From an uncultured Kordiimonas sp. (GTDB lineage: Bacteria; Pseudomonadota; Alphaproteobacteria; Sphingomonadales; Kordiimonadaceae), in the NCBI GenBank assembly GCA_947492375.1, contig CANLMI010000007.1, positions 1-49,996 on the forward strand: 49,996 bases of DNA, read 5' to 3'. The notes beneath the pieces are model-generated. The model was given only the letters and a program-made list of their open reading frames with translations, was not told where the DNA came from and did no database searches. Of this stretch, positions 41,257 through 49,974 are shown one piece after another. Numbering within the stretch: position 1 is the stretch's first letter; each line of letters begins with the position of its first letter. The translations under genes were made by a program, and so were the position numbers.

Positions 41257-41556
41257 GTTTTGTCCTTATAGCCAAGTTTCAAAGCCGGACGCTGCAAGAC
41301 TCTATGACCAGCATAAGAGTGCGTTCCTTTTGGCACTTAAATGCTTGGACATGGGAACACCATCCGGCCAATTCGGAAACTGGCCGCTGGTACATATTCT
41401 GAGGCTTGCAGTCCTCACATGCTGGATTGACAACATGCAAGAACATAATAATCGTCATAAATCACGCACTCAAGTGATTAAAGTAATCGGCTTAATTAAT
41501 GTTCAATTTTTTGTTCAGTTTATGTAGCGCGGGACGCTTGGCCCCGCGCCCTGGTT
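41257..41556. other. Intergenic region without a recognised gene
   Basis: About 300 bp. A hairpin GCGCGGG/CCCGCGC (41527-41549) probably ends the leftward transcript of 41557-41736. A small stem GGCCAATTC/GAAACTGGCC lies near 41366-41386. No frame with a ribosome site. Confidence 0.4.
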
Positions 41557-41736
41557 CTATATGGGCACCTCCTCTAAATCAGTTTGTTCACCTCCGCAAT
41601 CTTCACAGACGGTATGGTCATATGTTGAATGAAGAACCCACGCCTGATCCTGAACGCTCCATTCAGCGTAGGCGTCCTTTTGAACGTCTTCAGAACCACA
41701 ACGGGCACAAACCATTTTTATTTTTGCTATTGTCAT
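41557..41736 (-). CDS. Small zinc-ribbon protein
   Basis: A 59-residue protein with two CxxC pairs (VCARCGSED and VCEDCGGE), spaced as in zinc ribbons. Ribosome site AAGGAA six bases before the ATG. It follows the 251-residue methylase-like gene by 18 bases, so both belong to the R3 operon. Similar unnamed proteins occur on other plasmids, from memory. Confidence 0.72.
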   Translation of the reverse strand: MTIAKIKMVCARCGSEDVQKDAYAEWSVQDQAWVLHSTYDHTVCEDCGGEQTDLEEVPI

Positions 41737-41754
41737 GATTATTCCTTTCCAGAA

Positions 41755-42510
41755 TTAAAAGAGAGTGAGCTGGCCAGCGGTTTTCTTAACTGCTGCAGGT
41801 ATGATTTCAGGCTCCGACCGTTCGGCTGTGCTTCTGGCCGGAAAAGGGTTTCCATTCTTCAGGAGAAAGGCGTTAACGGCCCAAGTTGATGCAGCCTCAA
41901 AAGTTTCAAGCGTAATGGTGTTGCCTCTAAACACTTGCGCCGGAATGCCGCGCATACAAAGCTGAATGAAACACATTTTAAAAGGAAGGTCTGCCAGGTC
42001 TATTGCTTCAACCCAAAGGTTATGATGCAGCTTAAAGCCCTTTTCCTGAAGAATATCAGCACATGCCAATATCATAGAACCGCCGCCACACGTAGGTTCG
42101 CTAAGAGTTACAAAGCCTTTTTCCTCTATGATGTGCTCATAACCTGTAAAAACGAGTTCTGCGCTTAATCTGGAAAGTGCAAACGGTGTGAAAAACTGGC
42201 CAGCATCTTTATTTTGCAATTCCAACTGCTGGAAGGCATCACCAAGGAAGTTACCACCAGCCATCACGCCTTCAACGGTAAGTTTGGCCAGCTCCATCAT
42301 ATCAGTTCTGATTATTAATTTGTCATATTGGCCAACGATGGCCATATAGCGTTTTTCCAAATCTTCGCCGCGTTCAAGTGTGGCTGTAGGCTTTGCATAA
42401 GCGCAATAAGTCAATTCGATAAAGTTACTAAAATTAGTGTAGGTGTCCTTCGTTCTATCCATCCCCTTCAGGCAGTCGATGAAACGTTTCATGATCACTT
42501 CTTTTTGCAT
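41755..42510 (-). CDS. N6-adenine DNA-methylase-like protein without NPPY; ends QLTLF
   Basis: A 251-residue protein with methylase signatures DAGQFFTPFALSRLSAEL and the SAM-binding EPTCGGGSMIL (motif I). I see no [DN]PP[YF] catalytic motif; the region where it is expected reads FRGNTITLETFEAAS. It may be a non-catalytic DNA-binding relative or a distinct enzyme. It ends GQLTLF, a clamp-binding-like tail. Start at 42510 with GAGGAAAAC; the ATG is 31 bp from the edge of repeat R3. Confidence 0.78.
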   Translation of the reverse strand: MQKEVIMKRFIDCLKGMDRTKDTYTNFSNFIELTYCAYAKPTATLERGEDLEKRYMAIVGQYDKLIIRTDMMELAKLTVEGVMAGGNFLGDAFQQLELQNKDAGQFFTPFALSRLSAELVFTGYEHIIEEKGFVTLSEPTCGGGSMILACADILQEKGFKLHHNLWVEAIDLADLPFKMCFIQLCMRGIPAQVFRGNTITLETFEAASTWAVNAFLLKNGNPFPARSTAERSEPEIIPAAVKKTAGQLTLF

Positions 42511-42541
42511 GTTTTCCTCTTACAGCTTTGCTTTTGACTAA

Positions 42542-42864
42542 TTTCTTTGGTGTTCCAATAGCTGAAGGGAATTTCGTAAGTCCTCGATGCTGGTGTGGGG
42601 TATCACCCACCTGAAAACCCGCTGCGCTCGCGCTGCCGGTTGAAGGCACGCAAATCCGAGTATGCGGATCCGCGTGTTTTGGCAGAGCTGCAACTTGCAG
42701 CTCGAAAAATGGGGAAACACCAGTATCGACGCTTGCGCCAGGGACTTATGAAAGGGATGCAAAGAGCATCCAAAACAGGAGAGGATCGTTACCGAATGGT
42801 GAAGACCAGATTCATCGGGCTGAGTAGCAAAGCTATAGAGCCGTGCCGCAATCGCGGCCTCCCA
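42542..42864 (-). repeat. Structured repeat R3 (full copy)
   Basis: Full copy, 323 bp. Hairpins at 42647-42676 (CACGC..GCGTG), 42685-42703 (GAGCTGCAA/TTGCAGCTC) and 42755-42771 (GGATGC/GCATCC). It lies upstream of the methylase-like gene on the minus strand and of the small gene at 42971 on the plus strand. Confidence 0.88.
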
Positions 42865-42970
42865 TAATTATTTTTTTGGGAAATCGCCAGCTCAAACGTC
42901 TGAAATTATCAAAAAGATAAATACTCATAGTAATTGCGCGACTAAGCGCCAAGAATAAGAGGATAATTAA

Positions 42971-43168
42971 ATGATAAAATATATAAAAATTCCGATTGAT
43001 GCAGACGATATATTTGCAATTAGAAAAGTACGTGAGAAGCTTTCAAAGGATACTGGTACTGAGAATTTCGATATGGAATATGATGCAATTAGTCGATCAT
43101 ATGTATCAGTAAATTTACACCAGTTTGAACCAGATATAGCAGCGATACTCATAATAAAATACGCTTGA
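42971..43168 (+). CDS. Unknown small protein
   Basis: A 65-residue protein with a good ribosome site (AAGAGGATAATTAA). No motif recognised. It lies about 105 bp beyond the distal edge of R3 and could be read from a divergent promoter there. Confidence 0.5.
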   Translation: MIKYIKIPIDADDIFAIRKVREKLSKDTGTENFDMEYDAISRSYVSVNLHQFEPDIAAILIIKYA

Positions 43169-43205
43169 TTGACGATTTCTTATGACTTTATGACATGATA
43201 AAAAA

Positions 43206-43253
43206 ATAGCATTGCTGAATGTGGATTGGGGGTTCACACTCTAACAATGCTAT
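43206..43253 (-). terminator. Large hairpin with T-run on the minus strand
   Basis: ATAGCATTG (43206-43214) pairs with CAATGCTAT (43245-43253); a small inner stem GTG/CAC is possible. On the minus strand a run of seven T follows, so it would end leftward transcripts. It is antisense to the 42971-43390 intergenic transcript. Confidence 0.55.
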
Positions 43254-43389
43254 CAGCCCTCTAAGGCTATACGAGCATAAATACAACTATTAAAAATATC
43301 AATTAAAATAGAGCCTTTCACCGATTTTTTACCAATAACACATATGGTTAAAGCCAAAAAATATAAGAAAGTTTAGAGGAACCATTATT

Positions 43390-43746
43390 GTGGAATATTT
43401 AATTGGCCTATTAGTCGTTGCTGCACTGACAATCTACTATTTCGTAAGCAATAGAAATTTTGATAAAAAGCACCAAGCTGGTTACACCAACGATGAATAC
43501 GAATTTTCCTCGCGTCATATCAGTGTGAAATATCAATCGCAAAAAATATGCTTGGGTGGCCGATGCTTGCCAGTGGATAAAGTTAGGCTAATCGATCCAA
43601 CCAGCTCAGGTTTCATCATCTATTTTGATGATGTTGATATGCCTTCTCACTCACTGGATTTCATCGAAAAAGAGACAGCTATCGACATAATGAATAGACT
43701 TGTGAGTGCTCTTCGACAAGCTGGTGCGCCTATCAACTGGTTATAA
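43390..43746 (+). CDS. Membrane-anchored protein, unknown
   Basis: A 118-residue protein, GTG start with GAGGAA nine bases upstream. One N-terminal membrane segment (residues 3-19) and a soluble domain with two cysteines (KICLGGRCLPVDKV). Convergent with traC. No family recognised. Confidence 0.55.
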   Translation: MEYLIGLLVVAALTIYYFVSNRNFDKKHQAGYTNDEYEFSSRHISVKYQSQKICLGGRCLPVDKVRLIDPTSSGFIIYFDDVDMPSHSLDFIEKETAIDIMNRLVSALRQAGAPINWL

Positions 43747-43748
43747 AA

Positions 43749-43778
43749 AAACCATTCTGCTGAAAAACAGAATGGTTT
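43749..43778. terminator. Bidirectional terminator between 43390-43746 and traC
   Basis: AAACCATTCTG (43749-43759) pairs perfectly with CAGAATGGTTT (43768-43778). T-runs on both strands suit the convergent genes. Confidence 0.8.
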
Positions 43779-43801
43779 AAGTTTGTCAGAATGACAAACG
43801 A

Positions 43802-46800
43802 TTAAGCAACACGCGAACGTTTGCGATTTTTTTGCTGTTGATGTTTCTGCTGCAGCCGTTCTTCTTCTTTTCGCTGCTGGCTCTTTTTCACTTCCGGCTC
43901 AATGATAACAGCGGATACCGCATTATAGACTTGCCGGAAAACCCCCTGTCTACCGAGCTTACTTTTCTGATCAAGATCGTTAAAGTCAGTGAACTTCTTA
44001 ATACGCTTCATCGCATCTAGCTGCTCGCCACTCAAAAGAGCTTTCTTCAGCTCACCTCGTTGCTGATCATTACCCTTAAAATCTGCCAGGGCAGATTCAG
44101 CGGCTTTATGAGCACGATAAGCATCAGGTGTGACTTTATCTAAAGCTTTTGGCCACTGTGTTTCTGCTGCCAGAAAAACAGGTAAGATAGCCGCACCGCC
44201 AACGGCATCCGCTGCTGCCAAAGCTTTCTCTTTGCCAGGATTGACACCTTGGGTCATTTCAAGATGGCGATCATCGTCACCTGCAATAAGAATAGGCTTA
44301 TCAGGGTATTTTTCGCTCAGAGCTTTTGCAACAGGCACCAGGTTGCCGGAATCGAACGCAGCAACGGTCGGCATGTCAATAACCGAAGATATGGTAGCGG
44401 CTGTTGCGTACCCTTCACTGATAACAATCGCTTTTGCATCATCAAGGCTACCGTGGCCACCGACTGTATGGAAACACCCTTCTTTTTTGCTGCCCTTCGC
44501 AAAGCGTTTGGTTCCATCTTCCTGAATATACTGCATAGACCATTGCTTACCGCTTGCATCCTGAGCTGGTAAAAATGTGTTTTTACCTTCCTGATCGATT
44601 AGAACACCAATAGTAGGGTTTAACCCTTTTTGTGTGAGATACGGCGTCTGTTTAGCGGCTTGTTGTAAATCTGAAGCTTCTTTTGTTACGCGAGCTGAAG
44701 CATTTTCATGCTGTGCTTCTGTCTCTTTGATACGCGCTTCTTTTTTTGCAGCGGCTTCAGCTTGCATCTTGGCTTTCTCTTCAGCGGAAATAGTATACCC
44801 CTTTGATTTCCACTTTTCCTCAACGCCAGTACGATTGTTTTTTGCAAAGCCAGCCGGAAGGCCATCAAGAAAACCAACATAAAAGCCCGATTGCTCGCGG
44901 CCCTTATCTCCCTCAACCTTCATTCGGTGGCCTCTACCGTCCATGATCGGGTGTTCAGATCCGGCAGACATATCAAAGCCCATTGACTTCAGGAAGTCAG
45001 CGTATTCATCTTTTGGATGCATTGCAGGAGCTTGCTGATTTTCAACATTATCTGGACGCCAGCGGTCAAGTTTAGGGTTGTCATCTTCAGCTTTTACGAA
45101 CCAAGACTTCGCGACTTTATCCCATTTAGCGCCTTCGGCCTTCGCCTCGTTGCGCTCGGTATAAGGCACTGCTAAGTAAACACGCTCGTCGGATTTGTCT
45201 GCAACTTCTTGTTTCTCAGCTTTCGACTGTTGCGCGGTACTGGCGCCATCACCTTGCCATTTTGAAAACTTGTCAGCATCAACACCATTAGGAATAAACC
45301 AGGATTGCTCTTTTCGATCCCACTTTGCGCCAAGTGCCTTTGCCTCATCTTTTTCAGCATAAGGAATATTGATATAGCTAATTTTACGAGTGCTTTGATC
45401 GTTTGACTGTTCCTTGACTTGCTTTTGTGATTGTTCAATTTCCATGTCTCGTTCAACATCTGCCCATGTAGCATGTTGAAAATCGGGAAATAGTTCATCT
45501 GCTGCATTTTGCCCAGCTCGCTCCAACTCTTCGCTACTAAGAGTATTGAATAATACGGGCATACTAACGAAAAAGGGTTTTGCTTCGTCATAGCCCCGCG
45601 TTTTATTTTTAAAAAAGTCTGGGCTGTCGGCGGTGTATCCATCAGGGTTAGCATATATTTTGACAAACTTATCGTTATGGTCTGGATATGGATTGAAAAT
45701 TAGGTCAGGTGCTACTTCCGCAAGGAACTCATCATCGGGAGTGATGCCATCAATTTTAAAGTCATCAAGCGACTGTGCCTGATAGAAGGGTAAGCCACTC
45801 TCTTCTACAGTTTTTTTATCAAAGACCTGATAATTACCTTCCCGAACGCGATCAAAAAATTCGTGATCTTCATCCGGTACCAGGTTTTGTTGTGTATCAG
45901 TGTTGTCATTACTCACAGCGCGACCCTCCTTCTCTTGCTGATCAATTTCATTTTCCTGTTCCTGAATCTGCTTTTGCTCCAAGGAAATTACATAGTCCTG
46001 AATTTTCTCTGCATCTGCTGCAGCACGAAAAATCTCTAACGGTTCATCTTCAAGAACTTTAATCCAGGAACCAACATAAGCAGCATGTTGATCTGGATCG
46101 TGACCGATCCCCAATTCAACACCAAGGATCATTGATGATATTTCCGCACGTAATTCCTCTTTGGCATATCCTTGTGAACCAAATGGGTGTGCCAAATCCC
46201 GATCTAAGCGCGTTTGATGGCCTGTCCAGTGTCCAAGCTCATGCAGAGCCGTGGCATAATATTTGTCTGCTGCGTCAAAGTGCTCTTTGTCAGGTAAATG
46301 GATGGTATCAGTGCCAGGCCGATAAAAAGCGCCGTTCTTTTCTCCATGCAGGATATTAGCACCGGATGCAGCAAGGATAGTTTCAGCCCGTTGAATACCT
46401 GACCAGGTTTGTTCTTTTTCTGGCAGTTCCGGCAACCCGTCGATCTGCTCACCATTGAAGACGCTCGCATGAAAAACGCGCGGTCGTTCAAGCTTAACTG
46501 TTTCTTTCTCTTGCTTACCTGACGCATTGAGAACAGGATTACCGTTATCATCCAGCTTGTCGCGTTCTTCTGTGAATTTCCAATACTGAACAGTCGTGCT
46601 TTTTTCGCCTTTGCGAACTTGGCCACCTGCAGCGGTTGCTTGTTTGTAAGTCATCCACCTTGGATCGTTTCGGCCCTGCGCCATAAGATGAATATTGTTG
46701 ATGCCTTTATAGCGATTACCTGTCGTTGGATTAACTGGTAAGAGAGAAGAAGAATCCCAAGGCATTTGCCAGGGTGCCGTTCCTTCTTTCAAACGGGCAA

Positions 46801-46846
46801 TGAGATTTTCAGCGACAGTTTCGTGAAATTGTTTCTTTTCTGCCAT
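43802..46846 (-). CDS. traC: TraC, DNA primase with ArdC-like N-terminus
   Basis: A 1014-residue protein (RP4 TraC1 about 1061). Order of domains: ArdC-like ssDNA-binding N-terminus (about 5-130), a zincin-like metallopeptidase piece with HELGH (about 204), two copies of a DUF5710-like unit (about 492-530 and 555-595: GAKWDRKEQSWF and GAKWDKVAKSWF), and a Toprim-like primase domain. The primase motif EGYATA is near residue 811, followed by ILIAGDDDRH. RP4 TraC is exported into the recipient and primes the incoming strand. It was the gene after traE and the traD-position gene; IS66 now separates it from that operon. Confidence 0.88.
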   Translation of the reverse strand: MAEKKQFHETVAENLIARLKEGTAPWQMPWDSSSLLPVNPTTGNRYKGINNIHLMAQGRNDPRWMTYKQATAAGGQVRKGEKSTTVQYWKFTEERDKLDDNGNPVLNASGKQEKETVKLERPRVFHASVFNGEQIDGLPELPEKEQTWSGIQRAETILAASGANILHGEKNGAFYRPGTDTIHLPDKEHFDAADKYYATALHELGHWTGHQTRLDRDLAHPFGSQGYAKEELRAEISSMILGVELGIGHDPDQHAAYVGSWIKVLEDEPLEIFRAAADAEKIQDYVISLEQKQIQEQENEIDQQEKEGRAVSNDNTDTQQNLVPDEDHEFFDRVREGNYQVFDKKTVEESGLPFYQAQSLDDFKIDGITPDDEFLAEVAPDLIFNPYPDHNDKFVKIYANPDGYTADSPDFFKNKTRGYDEAKPFFVSMPVLFNTLSSEELERAGQNAADELFPDFQHATWADVERDMEIEQSQKQVKEQSNDQSTRKISYINIPYAEKDEAKALGAKWDRKEQSWFIPNGVDADKFSKWQGDGASTAQQSKAEKQEVADKSDERVYLAVPYTERNEAKAEGAKWDKVAKSWFVKAEDDNPKLDRWRPDNVENQQAPAMHPKDEYADFLKSMGFDMSAGSEHPIMDGRGHRMKVEGDKGREQSGFYVGFLDGLPAGFAKNNRTGVEEKWKSKGYTISAEEKAKMQAEAAAKKEARIKETEAQHENASARVTKEASDLQQAAKQTPYLTQKGLNPTIGVLIDQEGKNTFLPAQDASGKQWSMQYIQEDGTKRFAKGSKKEGCFHTVGGHGSLDDAKAIVISEGYATAATISSVIDMPTVAAFDSGNLVPVAKALSEKYPDKPILIAGDDDRHLEMTQGVNPGKEKALAAADAVGGAAILPVFLAAETQWPKALDKVTPDAYRAHKAAESALADFKGNDQQRGELKKALLSGEQLDAMKRIKKFTDFNDLDQKSKLGRQGVFRQVYNAVSAVIIEPEVKKSQQRKEEERLQQKHQQQKNRKRSRVA

Positions 46847-46874
46847 TGTCTAATCCCCTGCACTTTCCAGGGCA

Positions 46875-46882
46875 TCATCTTC
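46875..46882. repeat. Left copy of the IS66 8-bp target-site duplication
   Basis: TCATCTTC, identical to 77-84. It precedes the left end GTAAACGCCC of the IS66 fragment at 46883, not the inner left end at 47512, which has different flanking bases (ACTAGTGA). Confidence 0.93.
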
Positions 46883-47157
46883 GTAAACGCCCGGTGATAC
46901 CCACCTTCTCAAAACCCACACCCTCATTTACAGATATCTTAGCAAGTAGGCACGGTGTCTGCTTGGATATGGGATACCTGATTTATGGCGGTTAAGAAGC
47001 GGCGGAGTAAATGGAGTGAGGCGTTTAGGCAGCGCATAGTAGCTGAGGCTGAAGCTTCAGACGAACCGATGTCAGAAGTGGCGAAGCGTCACGGTTTGAA
47101 CCCTAAGCTATTATATAGCTGGCGACAAAAGCTTCTTAAGGACCAGAAGGCAACAAC
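46883..47157 (+). mobile_element. IS66 left-end fragment (copy A)
   Basis: This 275-bp stretch is a duplicate of 47512-47786 with an offset of 629 bases: left inverted repeat, leader and the first 57 codons of tnpA. It breaks off at 47157, where an IS3-family end begins. Confidence 0.92.
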
Positions 47158-47194
47158 TGTTCCCCGTCAGGCCCTATGGGTCCAAAATTGTTAA
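46985..47194 (+). pseudogene. Truncated IS66 tnpA of copy A
   Basis: The first 57-58 codons match the intact tnpA at 47614; the rest (VPRQALWVQNC) comes from the inserted IS3-family end. Not functional. Confidence 0.9.
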
Positions 47195-47511
47195 TTGCAT
47201 AAGAGAGGATTTTGATTTCATTTGAAGTGACGTAAGGAACGAAGAATGAAAGCTAAATCCATTAAGTCAAAAAGCGGCAAGGACGCCGCAGATCAAACCG
47301 TTAAGAACATCCGCCGGGCAACCCGGAAGCTCTATTCAGCAGAAGAGAAGATACGGGTTGTTATCGAAGGCCTGAGCCGTGAGACTTCAATAGCGGAGCT
47401 CTGCCGCCGTGAAGGCATAGCTCAAAGCATGTACTATAAATGGTCGAAGGAATTCCTTGAGGCTGGCAAGCAGCGTCTGGCTGGTGATGCTGTGCGTGCA
47501 GCAACTAGTGA
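47158..47511 (+). mobile_element. IS3-family left-end fragment
   Basis: It begins TGTTCCCCGTCAGGCCC, with the TG start typical of IS3-family inverted repeats, inside tnpA of copy A. It ends abruptly at the left end of IS66 copy B. No right end is present. Confidence 0.75.
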
Positions 47512-47515
47512 GTAA
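47246..47515 (+). pseudogene. Truncated IS3-family orfA
   Basis: An 89-residue frame with the OrfA helix-turn-helix (KLYSAEEKIRVVIEGL ... CRREGIAQSMYYKW). It is cut by IS66 copy B just after RAATSE; a normal OrfA continues with a leucine zipper and is followed by orfB, which is missing. Confidence 0.88.
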
Positions 47516-47613
47516 ACGCCCGGTGATACCCACCTTCTCAAAACCCACACCCTCATTTACAGATATCTTAGCAAGTAGGCACGGTGTCTGCTTGGATATG
47601 GGATACCTGATTT

Positions 47614-47994
47614 ATGGCGGTTAAGAAGCGGCGGAGTAAATGGAGTGAGGCGTTTAGGCAGCGCATAGTAGCTGAGGCTGAAGCTTCAGACGAACCGATG
47701 TCAGAAGTGGCGAAGCGTCACGGTTTGAACCCTAAGCTATTATATAGCTGGCGACAAAAGCTTCTTAAGGACCAGAAGGCAACAACCACAGGCAAGGAAG
47801 TCTGTCTGTTACCGGTTGAGGTTAAAACGGCACCGGGTGAAACGCTGGTTCAAGCCAATGATTCCATATTAAGCTCCCTTGAGATTGACCTACCGTGCGG
47901 CTCAAAGCTGCGGTGTGGCAGTAATATCAATCCAGCGTTGCTCAGTCAGGCACTTTCGGCCTTGAAGCCGCATAGGCCGGATACATCTTTATGA
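47614..47994 (+). CDS. tnpA: IS66 TnpA (OrfA)
   Basis: A 126-residue DNA-binding protein with a helix-turn-helix ([20 protein letters not shown]). Four-base overlap with tnpB. Intact. Confidence 0.9.
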   Translation: MAVKKRRSKWSEAFRQRIVAEAEASDEPMSEVAKRHGLNPKLLYSWRQKLLKDQKATTTGKEVCLLPVEVKTAPGETLVQANDSILSSLEIDLPCGSKLRCGSNINPALLSQALSALKPHRPDTSL

Positions 47995-48338
47995 TCCCGG
48001 TGCCGTCAAACACCCGGATATGGCTTGCTGCTGGTGTCACAGACATGCGGAAGGGCTTTAACGGCCTTTCGATGCTGGTGCAAAAGGCGCTCAATGAAGA
48101 TCCCTTTTCAGGCCATCTGTTTGTCTTTCGCGGCAGACGGGGTGACCTTTGCAAAATCATCTGGTGGGACGGACAGGGGGCGTGTCTGTTTACCAAGCGG
48201 TTAGAGCGAGGTCGCTTTGTTTGGCCGCGAGCCGAAGACGGTAAAATCACCCTCAGTGGATCACAGCTATCGATGCTGCTGGAAGGTATTGATTGGCGCA
48301 TCCAGAAGCAGACATGGAAGCCCTTACAAGCGGGCTGA
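47991..48338 (+). CDS. tnpB: IS66 TnpB (OrfB)
   Basis: A 115-residue IS66 Orf2-like protein. Family pieces: [36 protein letters not shown] and LERGRFVWP. Intact and translationally coupled to tnpA. Its exact role in transposition is not known. Confidence 0.92.
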   Translation: MIPVPSNTRIWLAAGVTDMRKGFNGLSMLVQKALNEDPFSGHLFVFRGRRGDLCKIIWWDGQGACLFTKRLERGRFVWPRAEDGKITLSGSQLSMLLEGIDWRIQKQTWKPLQAG

Positions 48339-48447
48339 TTTTAGCGCCCGACTTGATTGGCTGACAAAGCTTTCAAGTGGCTGATTTAGTTGCTGTTCTT
48401 TGATATTGTATATAGATGTTGGGTTGTGTATCGGCTATAAACTGGCC

Positions 48448-49974
48448 ATGATTACAGCGCCTTTCACCATGCCTAAAACGCTTCCTGAATTTAAAGCAAA
48501 AGTGCTTGAACAGCATTATGTGATTGAGAAACTGCGACTACAAATTGCGGGGTTACGCAGAGCGCGATTTGGTTCTTCCTCTGAGGCAATCGATAGCATT
48601 GTTGATCAAATGGAGCTGACGCTTGAGGATTTGATCACAGAGCAAGCCGCCATTCTTCAAAACCAGCCTGATGTTGATAAAGTCATTGCTGAGATTGAAG
48701 AGAAAAAGAAACCAGCTCGCAAACCGCTACCAGACCACTTGCCACGTGACACTGTGGAACATCTGCCAAATGATGGCATCTGTGATTGCTGCGGCAAAGC
48801 CCTGCACAAGATCGGGGAAGATGTGACCGAAGTGCAGGATTATGTGCCAGCAAGCTTCCGGGTGAAACACCATGTACGGCCGAAGATGGCGTGCAGAATT
48901 TGTGACAGTATTAAACAGGCTCCGGCTATCAGCTTGCCGATTGAGAAAGGCAAACCCGGACCTGGCCTACTGGCGAACGTCCTTGTATCAAAATACGCGG
49001 ATCATTTGCCGCTCTACAGGCAATCAGGGATATATAGCCGTGAAGGTGTTGATATCAGCCGCAACACCATGGCCGACTGGGTTGGTCGTAGTATGGAATT
49101 GGTGCGCCCGCTTGTTAACGCGATCAGCAATCATGTGATGCAAGGCTCAGCCATACACACCGATGATACACCTGTGCCGGTACAAGCACCTGGAACTGGC
49201 AAAACAAAAACCGGCCGCATATGGACCTACTTGCGCGATGAACGTGACTGGTAGAGTGACGCGGCCCCCGCCACGTATTACAGATACTCCCCTGACAGAA
49301 AAGGGGCGCGGCCACAGGACCATCTCAAGGATTATCAAGGCTTTCTCCATGCAGATGGGTATGCGGGATACGAAAAGCTGTATAGCAAAGGCAAGATTAT
49401 CGAGGTTGCCTGTATGGCGCACATCAGACGCAAGTTTGTTGATATCCATAAAGCCAATGGATCACCTCTTGCTGAAGAGGCGATTACCCGAATCGCGGCA
49501 TTATACGCGATAGAAAAGACAATCCGGCGGCAACCGCCGGATATCAAACTGGCAGTGCGCCAGGAACATGCCAAACCGTTGTTTGAGGCCTTACAAAAGT
49601 GGTTACCACTTCAGTTGAACAAGATACCCGCCAAGTCAGCTTTGGCCGGGGCCATTCGCTATGCCATTACCCGACTGAAACGACTGGAGGTCTATCTCAC
49701 AGATGGCAGACTGGCGATCGACAATAATCCAGCTGAACGTTGCATGCGTCCTATCGCGCTTGGACGCAAAAACTTCCTGTTCTATGGCTCAGACAGGGGC
49801 GGCGAACGGGCCGCTGCGGCTTATACACTTCTGGAAACGGCCAAACTCAATGGCATTAACCCCCAAGCATACCTGACGTGGGTGTTCGATACCATTGCAG
49901 AGCACCCGATAAACCGGATCAATGAACTGCTGCCATGGAACTTCAGCGATAATCGGCTGGAAGTAGCCGCTTAA
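48448..49974 (+). pseudogene. tnpC: IS66 TnpC transposase with an in-frame amber stop
   Basis: The DDE transposase starts at the ATG 48448. Codon TAG at 49252-49254 (after RDERDW) interrupts it; the same frame continues without a shift (SDAAPATYYRYSPDRKG...) to 49974. The catalytic residues are split: first Asp in HTDDTPV before the stop, second Asp in LHADGYAGY and Glu in NNPAERCMRP after it. Unless the amber codon is read through, the transposase is inactive. The upstream half carries the zinc-finger (CDCCGKAL) region. Confidence 0.9.

Noticed and set aside
42542-42864. Repeats R1-R3 as a group II intron or transposable element
   Set aside because: No domain V-like hairpin, no encoded enzyme, no flanking target duplication. 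The fixed distance to start codons fits a regulatory role better.
26640-46846. Resistance genes, CRISPR arrays, tRNA or rRNA genes
   Set aside because: I looked for these in the accessory region and saw none.
48448-49974. tnpC as a frameshifted gene in two frames
   Set aside because: Both parts are in the same frame; only a TAG codon separates them.
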